From: Dehalococcoidales bacterium
Lineage (GTDB): Bacteria > Chloroflexota > Dehalococcoidia > Dehalococcoidales > UBA5760
Direction: 5' to 3'
DNA length: 18,281 nt
NCBI GenBank assembly: GCA_016931015.1
Contig: JAFGFP010000121.1
Span: forward strand, 1-18,281
In this document: in pieces, positions 13,880 through 18,281 of the stretch
How the letters are laid out: every line of letters begins with the position of its first letter
Numbering within the stretch: position 1 is the first letter of the stretch
Notes under the pieces: model-generated
Told to the model about the DNA's origin: nothing
What the model saw: the letters and a program-made list of their open reading frames with translations, nothing else
Database searches by the model: none
Program-made: the position numbers and the translations under genes

Positions 13880-15805
13880 ATGCCCAGACTGAAGTCGGCC
13901 GCTGACCTGGAAACCCGCCGCAAGGAGATTCTGGCCCGTAGAGACCCGAAGAAGCCCTGTGTCACCATTTGCTCCGGCACCGGCTGCCACGCCTACGGGA
14001 GCGAGAAGGTGGCCCAGACCTTTATGGCGGAGATAGGCAAGAACGGCCTCAAGGAGAAGGTGGACATCCGGCGCACCGGCTGCCACGGCTACTGCGAGCG
14101 CGGCACCATCGTGGTTATCTTCCCCCAGGAGATATGCTACCTCCGCGTTAAGCCGGAAGACGTCCCCGAGATTATCGAGACCACCCTGGTTAAGGGCGAG
14201 GTGGTGGAGCGCCTCCTCTATGAGGGCGAGGACGCCCAGAAGATTATCCACGAGGGCGACATCCCCTTCTACAAGCACCAGAGCCGCATCGTCTTCGGCC
14301 CTAACCGCTTTATCGACCCCAAGAACATCGAGGATTACATCGCCCGCGGCGGCTACGCCGCCCTGGCCAAGGTGCTCTCCGGAATGACCCCGGAGGCGGT
14401 GCTTGCCGAGGTTAAAAAGGCCAACCTGAGGGGCCGGGGGGGCGGCGGCTTTCCCGCCGGCATGAAGTGGGAGACGACCCGTAACGCCCCCGGGGAGCCG
14501 AAATACGTCATCGTTAACGCCGACGAGGGCGACCCCGGCGCCTACATGGACCGCAGCCTGCTTGAGGGGAACCCCCACAGCGTGCTCGAGGGGCTGACCA
14601 TCGGGGCCTACGCCATCGGGGCGAGCCAGGGGTTCGTCTATGTCCGCCAGGAATACCCCCTGGCGGTGGAAAATCTCTACGCCGCCCTGGAGCAGGCCCG
14701 GGACTACGGTCTATTGGGAGAGAATATCCTCGGCTCCGGTTTTAACTTCGAGGTCACGGTGCACCGCGGCGCCGGGGCCTTCGTCTCCGGGGAATCGAGC
14801 GCCTTAATGACCGCCATCGAGGGGCGGGTCGGCGAACCGAGACCGAAGTACATCCGCACCGCGATAAGCGGCATCTGGGGTAAGCCGAGCAACTTAAACA
14901 ACGTGGAGACCTGGGCCACCGTGCCCCTTATTATCGACAAGGGCGCCGACTGGTTCAACGGCATCGGCACCAAGGGGAGCAAGGGCACCAAGATTTTCTC
15001 ACTGGTGGGCAAGGTGAATAACACCGGCCTGGTGGAGGTGCCCATGGGCATGACCCTGAGAGAGATTATCTACGACATCGGCGGCGGCATCCCTCAGGGT
15101 AAGAAGTTCAAGGCGGTGCAGACCGGCGGGCCTTCGGGCGGGGTCATCCCGGAAAAACTGATTGACACCCCGGTCGACTTCGACGAGCTGAACAAGGTCG
15201 GCTCCATGATGGGCTCCGGGGGCATGATCGTCATGGACGAGGATAACTGCATGGTCGACGTCGCCCGCTACTTCTTAAACTTCCTCTCCGAGGAGTCCTG
15301 CGGCCAGTGCGTCCCCTGCCGCGAGGGCATCTACCAGATGCTCAAGATACTGAACAGAATCTGCGCCGGAGAGGGGCGCAGCGGAGACATCGAGCTCCTG
15401 GAAGAGCTTGCCGAGGTGGTGAGAGACGCCTCGCTCTGCGCCCTGGGGGCGACCGCCCCCAACCCGGTGCTGAGCACCATTAAATACTTCCGTAACGAAT
15501 ATCAGGCCCACGTCAAGGAGAAACGCTGTCCCGCCGGCGTCTGTAAGGAGCTTATCTCCTACTACATCGACCCCGAGAAGTGCCAGGCGTGCCTCCTCTG
15601 CCTCCGTAACTGCCCCGTCGAGGCTATCAGCGGGGGTAAGAACCTGATTCACGTTATCGACCAGGGGAAGTGCACCAAGTGCGGCGCCTGCTTCGAGGTC
15701 TGCCCGAGCCGCTTCGGGGCGGTGGTCAAGCTCTCCGGCGTGCCCGTGCCGGAGCCGGTCGCTGCCGGGACGGAAGTAAAACGCAAAACGAGGGGGGAAA
15801 AGTGA
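13880..15805 (+). CDS. nuoF: NADH-binding flavoprotein subunit, NuoF/HydB/HoxF type, with extra iron-sulfur domains
   Basis: A 641-aa diaphorase subunit that oxidises or reduces NAD(H) through FMN. Domains: an N-terminal thioredoxin-like [2Fe-2S] domain with C31-x4-C36 and C68-x3-C72; the FMN/NADH core with GRGGGGFPAGMKW (185-197), VNADEGDPGAYMDR (212-225) and GAGAFVSGESSALMTAIEG (297-315); a [4Fe-4S] site with C474, C477, C480 and C520; and a C-terminal double ferredoxin with C568, C571, C574, C578 and C598, C601, C604, C608. This architecture is that of HydB of electron-bifurcating hydrogenases and related formate dehydrogenase subunits, richer than plain NuoF. All ligands are present. AAAGGAGAG precedes the ATG, 21 bases after the upstream gene. 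Its stop overlaps the next start. Confidence 0.95.
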   Translation: MPRLKSAADLETRRKEILARRDPKKPCVTICSGTGCHAYGSEKVAQTFMAEIGKNGLKEKVDIRRTGCHGYCERGTIVVIFPQEICYLRVKPEDVPEIIETTLVKGEVVERLLYEGEDAQKIIHEGDIPFYKHQSRIVFGPNRFIDPKNIEDYIARGGYAALAKVLSGMTPEAVLAEVKKANLRGRGGGGFPAGMKWETTRNAPGEPKYVIVNADEGDPGAYMDRSLLEGNPHSVLEGLTIGAYAIGASQGFVYVRQEYPLAVENLYAALEQARDYGLLGENILGSGFNFEVTVHRGAGAFVSGESSALMTAIEGRVGEPRPKYIRTAISGIWGKPSNLNNVETWATVPLIIDKGADWFNGIGTKGSKGTKIFSLVGKVNNTGLVEVPMGMTLREIIYDIGGGIPQGKKFKAVQTGGPSGGVIPEKLIDTPVDFDELNKVGSMMGSGGMIVMDEDNCMVDVARYFLNFLSEESCGQCVPCREGIYQMLKILNRICAGEGRSGDIELLEELAEVVRDASLCALGATAPNPVLSTIKYFRNEYQAHVKEKRCPAGVCKELISYYIDPEKCQACLLCLRNCPVEAISGGKNLIHVIDQGKCTKCGACFEVCPSRFGAVVKLSGVPVPEPVAAGTEVKRKTRGEK

Positions 15806-16404
15806 GTAAGCTCAGCCTAACAATCGATAACCAGAAGGTCACTACCGAGGAAGGCACCTCCATCCTGGAAGCGGCCCGCAGCGCCGGGATTGATATTCCC
15901 ACCCTCTGCTACCACGAGAAGCTGGCCCCGCGCGGCGCCTGCCGCCTGTGCCTGGTGGAGATAACCAAAGGCAAGAAAAAGCGCCTGGTCACTTCCTGCG
16001 TCTACCTGGCCGAGGAAGGCCTCAAGGTAGAGACGGAATCGGAGCCGGTGGTTAAGATTCGTAAGATGCTCCTCGAGCTGATGCTGGCCGGCTCCCCCGG
16101 GGTCAAGGCGATACAGGACTACGCCCGGCGCTACGGCATCACCCGGAGCCGCTTCGACGTCGAGCCCGACTTCTGTATCCTCTGCGGACTGTGCGTACGC
16201 TACTGCCACGAGGTCAAGGGCAAGAACGCCATCGGCTTCGTGGGACGGGGCAGCCAGCGCAAGGTGATGTTCTTCCCCGACATTGCCGCCGAGGAGTGTC
16301 CCAAGTGCGGCGAGTGCTTCCCGCTGTGCCCCACCGGGGTCATCCCCTCGAACTACGCCCTGGCCAAGCTGCCCCACTTCAGCTACGACAACATAAGGCT
16401 GTAG
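15802..16404 (+). CDS. HoxU/NuoG-like iron-sulfur subunit lacking the His/Cys cluster region
   Basis: A 200-aa electron-transfer subunit. The N-terminal ferredoxin-like domain carries a [2Fe-2S] site (C36, C47, C50, C66: TLCYHEK, GACRLCLVEI, TSC). The C-terminal part has two [4Fe-4S] motifs: C125, C128, C131, C135 and C166, C169, C172, C176. In HoxU, HydA and NuoG a His/Cys motif of the type HxxxCxxCxxxxxC normally lies between these parts; here the link (about 97-122) has none, and the protein is correspondingly shorter. There is no hydrogenase H-cluster or molybdopterin domain. The start is GTG at 15802, overlapping the stop of the flavoprotein gene as GTGA with AGGGGGGAAAA upstream; an earlier ATG at 15670 reads antisense-like, arginine-rich sequence and is rejected. 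It would link the flavoprotein to an unknown partner enzyme. Confidence 0.9.
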   Translation: MSKLSLTIDNQKVTTEEGTSILEAARSAGIDIPTLCYHEKLAPRGACRLCLVEITKGKKKRLVTSCVYLAEEGLKVETESEPVVKIRKMLLELMLAGSPGVKAIQDYARRYGITRSRFDVEPDFCILCGLCVRYCHEVKGKNAIGFVGRGSQRKVMFFPDIAAEECPKCGECFPLCPTGVIPSNYALAKLPHFSYDNIRL

Positions 16405-16431
16405 AAGTACTAGCTGCCCCCTTAGGTTTGA

Positions 16432-16460
16432 TTGACTTGACATATAGCCCATGCTATCAT
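16432..16460 (+). promoter_or_regulatory. Sigma-70-like promoter for the UDG-RNase J pair
   Basis: TTGACT (16432-16437, 5 of 6) and TATCAT (16455-16460, 5 of 6) are 17 bases apart. Transcription would start near 16467, which excludes the TTG at 16466 as a usable start and favours the ATG at 16499. Confidence 0.65.
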
Positions 16461-16498
16461 CATAGTTGAAGGCGAAAGGCCATCGTTGTGTCAGAGTT

Positions 16499-17116
16499 AT
16501 GTCAGCGCTAAGTGAGCTTTGTCAAGATATTCTCACCTGCCAAAGGTGTCAGGTACTAGCCGAAAACAGAACTAAAGTCGTTCCCGGTCAGGGAGCCGAG
16601 AACGCCGACATCATGTTTATCGGGGAGGCACCGGGGTGGCATGAAGACCAGCAGGGGCAGCCCTTCGTCGGGCCCGCCGGGATGTTCCTTAACGAGCTGA
16701 TTAGCTCTATCGGCCTGAAACGGGAGGATGTCTACATCACCAACGTGGTTAAGTGCCGCCCCCCGCAGAACCGGGACCCCCTGCCCACCGAGATACACGC
16801 CTGCCGTCAATGGCTCGACCGCCAGATTGAGCTCATCAAGCCCCGCATGATTGTCACCCTGGGGCGCTACTCGATGGCCATGTTTTTCCCCGGTAAGAGC
16901 ATCAGCAAAATCCACGGCACCGCCTACAAAAAGGATAACGTTATTTACTTTGCCATGTACCACCCGGCGGCCGCCCTCCACCAGCAGAGCCTGCGCCAGG
17001 TAGTCATGGCCGATATGCTCAAGATTCCACCCCTGCTCGCCGAGGCAGCCCCGGTGAGCGACCTTAAGCCGGAGGTGAAGCAACTAAACATGTTCGAGGG
17101 CCAGAGCCATGAGTAA
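16499..17116 (+). CDS. Uracil-DNA glycosylase, family 4 ([4Fe-4S] type)
   Basis: A 205-aa repair enzyme that removes uracil from DNA, arising from cytosine deamination. Seen: cluster ligands C14 and C17 (TCQRCQVL), C86 (VVKCRPP) and C102 (HACRQWL), the family 4 arrangement; motif GEAPG (42-46) followed by the FVGPAGMFLNELI loop; NVVKCRPPQNRDP; and the second active-site motif HPAA (155-158). The length is normal. An in-frame TTG at 16466 would add 11 residues but sits at the predicted transcription start, so I use the ATG at 16499, which has only a weak CAGAG upstream. The last 8 bases overlap the RNase J start, suggesting coupled expression. The C-terminal QLNMFEG resembles a sliding-clamp binding peptide, though this is tentative. 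Confidence 0.93.
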   Translation: MSALSELCQDILTCQRCQVLAENRTKVVPGQGAENADIMFIGEAPGWHEDQQGQPFVGPAGMFLNELISSIGLKREDVYITNVVKCRPPQNRDPLPTEIHACRQWLDRQIELIKPRMIVTLGRYSMAMFFPGKSISKIHGTAYKKDNVIYFAMYHPAAALHQQSLRQVVMADMLKIPPLLAEAAPVSDLKPEVKQLNMFEGQSHE

Positions 17117-18281
17117 GGCCAAACTCAAGATAATACCCCTCGGCGGACTCAACGAAATCGGCAAGAACATGATGGCCATGGAGTTCGAGGACGACATCAT
17201 CGTTATCGACGCCGGCCACATGTTCCCCGAAGAGGAGATGCTGGGCATCGACCTGGTAATCCCCGATATAAACTACCTCCTGGAGCGGCAGGAGATGATA
17301 AGGGGCATTATTATCACCCACGGGCACGACGACCACACCGGCGCCCTGCCCTACATCCTGCCCCAGCTCAACGTGCCGGTCTACTCCACCAAGCTCACCA
17401 ACGGGCTTATCTCGGTTAAGCTTAAAGAGAGTAAGGCCCTGGCCGGCGCCAAGCTCAAGGTTATCCCCGCCGGGGGCAGCTTCACCCTGGGGAAATTCAA
17501 AATCGAGTTCTTCCCGGTGTGCCACAGCATCCCCGACGCCGTCGGGCTCATCATAACCACTCCGCTGGGCACCATCGTCCACAGCGGGGACTTTAAGATT
17601 GACTATACGCCGGTTAGCGGTAAACCCACCGACCTGTCGCGTCTCGCTCAGCTGGGAAACCAGGGGGTTTTACTGCTCCTCGCCGACTCCACCTATGCCG
17701 AGCTACCCGGCTACACCCCGTCGGAGCAGGTGGTCGGAGAGAACCTGGATAACGTCATGGCCAATGCCAAGGGCAGGGTCATCATCACCACCTTTTCCTC
17801 GCTTATCTCCCGTATTCAACAGGTTATCGACGCCGCCGCCAAGCACCAGCGGCGGGTCTTTATTATCGGGCGCAGCATGATAAAGACGTCGCAGATTGCG
17901 CTCAAGCTGGGCTACTTAAGCGACCCGAAGGGCGTCCTGGCCCGGCTCGACGAGCTAAGAGGCATGCCGCATAACAAGATTGTCTTAATCACCACCGGCA
18001 GCCAGGGAGAGCCCACCTCGGCCCTGGTGCGCATGGCTAACCGCGACCACCGCCAGGTTCACATCCTGCGCGGCGACACCGTGGTCATCTCGGCGACCCC
18101 GGTGCCCGGCAACGAGGGGCTCATCAACCGGACGATTGACAATCTGTTCAAGCAGGGGGCGCAGGTTATCTACAGCAAACTGGCCCAGGTTCACGTCCAC
18201 GGGCACGCCAGCCAGGAAGAGCTGAAGCTGCTCCTGAACCTGGTCAAGCCCAAGTTCTTCATGCCGATACACGGGGAGTAC
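17109..18281 (+). CDS. rnj: Ribonuclease J (partial, runs off right edge)
   Basis: 391 codons are open to the window end; full RNase J is about 550 residues, so the C-terminal part is missing. This metallo-beta-lactamase/beta-CASP enzyme degrades and matures RNA from the 5' end and can also cut internally. Seen: LGGLNEIGKN (11-20), DAGHMFPEEEMLGIDLVIPD (34-53), the zinc motif HGHDDH (71-76), further metal ligands H139 and D161 (HSGDFKIDYTP), ADSTYAELPGYTPSE (192-206), the beta-CASP segment TTFSSLISRIQQVIDAA, GRSM, TTGSQGEP and ATPVPGNE, and HVHGHA near the end. Minor substitutions versus Bacillus (DSTNAE to DSTYAE, DAGLMF to DAGHMF) look neutral. The ATG at 17109 overlaps the glycosylase stop by 8 bases, with GAGGG upstream. 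Confidence 0.96.
   Translation, partial: MSKAKLKIIPLGGLNEIGKNMMAMEFEDDIIVIDAGHMFPEEEMLGIDLVIPDINYLLERQEMIRGIIITHGHDDHTGALPYILPQLNVPVYSTKLTNGLISVKLKESKALAGAKLKVIPAGGSFTLGKFKIEFFPVCHSIPDAVGLIITTPLGTIVHSGDFKIDYTPVSGKPTDLSRLAQLGNQGVLLLLADSTYAELPGYTPSEQVVGENLDNVMANAKGRVIITTFSSLISRIQQVIDAAAKHQRRVFIIGRSMIKTSQIALKLGYLSDPKGVLARLDELRGMPHNKIVLITTGSQGEPTSALVRMANRDHRQVHILRGDTVVISATPVPGNEGLINRTIDNLFKQGAQVIYSKLAQVHVHGHASQEELKLLLNLVKPKFFMPIHGEY

Noticed and set aside
13838..14578. 246-codon open frame antisense to the NuoF-like gene
   Set aside because: Shadow of a GC-rich gene whose cluster and FMN motifs are all present in the sense frame.
15670..15801. Upstream ATG extension of the HoxU-like gene
   Set aside because: The added 44 residues are arginine-rich out-of-frame translation of the flavoprotein's ferredoxin domain; GTG at 15802 has a strong ribosome site and overlaps the upstream stop.
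16466..16498. TTG start extending the uracil-DNA glycosylase by 11 residues
   Set aside because: It coincides with the predicted transcription start, and the added residues do not resemble the family N-terminus.

Overview
The window looks like chromosomal DNA from an obligate anaerobe, most likely Chloroflexota, class Dehalococcoidia. This is inferred from the remembered look of several proteins (the histidine kinase N-terminus, the two-CW protein, the 239-aa unknown next to PolX, the GPR1/FUN34/YaaH acetate carrier), from the GC-rich coding style, and from the oxygen-sensitive iron-sulfur redox module. No database search was possible. Coding density is high and no gene-free stretch exceeds 300 bases. 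There is no rRNA, tRNA, CRISPR array, insertion sequence or prophage.

Layout. (1) 1-1046, minus strand: a NarL-type response regulator followed by the start of a membrane histidine kinase that runs off the left edge; a good sigma-70-like promoter sits just upstream. (2) 1256-2470, plus strand: a two-CW cysteine-rich protein with a beta-rich N-terminal domain, then a free-standing cyclic-nucleotide-binding-type domain behind its own promoter. (3) 2636-5270, plus strand: acetate uptake and activation, with AMP-forming acetyl-CoA synthetase (acs), a 25-codon candidate membrane peptide, and a SatP/YaaH acetate carrier. (4) 12970-5341, minus strand: a six-gene housekeeping operon glyA-prs-DUF2007-secA-polX-unknown, tightly packed with ATGA and 14-bp overlaps. 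(5) 13048-16404, plus strand: a three-gene NADH-oxidising diaphorase module (NuoE/HoxE-like, NuoF/HydB-like, HoxU-like) transcribed divergently from glyA, with no hydrogenase or formate dehydrogenase catalytic subunit beside it. (6) 16432-18281, plus strand: family 4 uracil-DNA glycosylase overlapping the start of RNase J, which runs off the right edge.

How they fit together. Acs and SatP would let the cell import acetate and convert it to acetyl-CoA for assimilation. The diaphorase trio would pass electrons between NADH, flavin and ferredoxin-type clusters, and its catalytic partner must be encoded elsewhere. The most unusual features are: the NuoE-like subunit carries a ribbon-helix-helix-like N-terminal domain, with a possible internal start that would give an ordinary NuoE; the HoxU-like subunit lacks the His/Cys cluster region; a tiny membrane peptide lies between acs and satP; and the single-domain CRP-like protein has a C-x3-C-x3-C motif. 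No wholly new defence or mobile system is visible.
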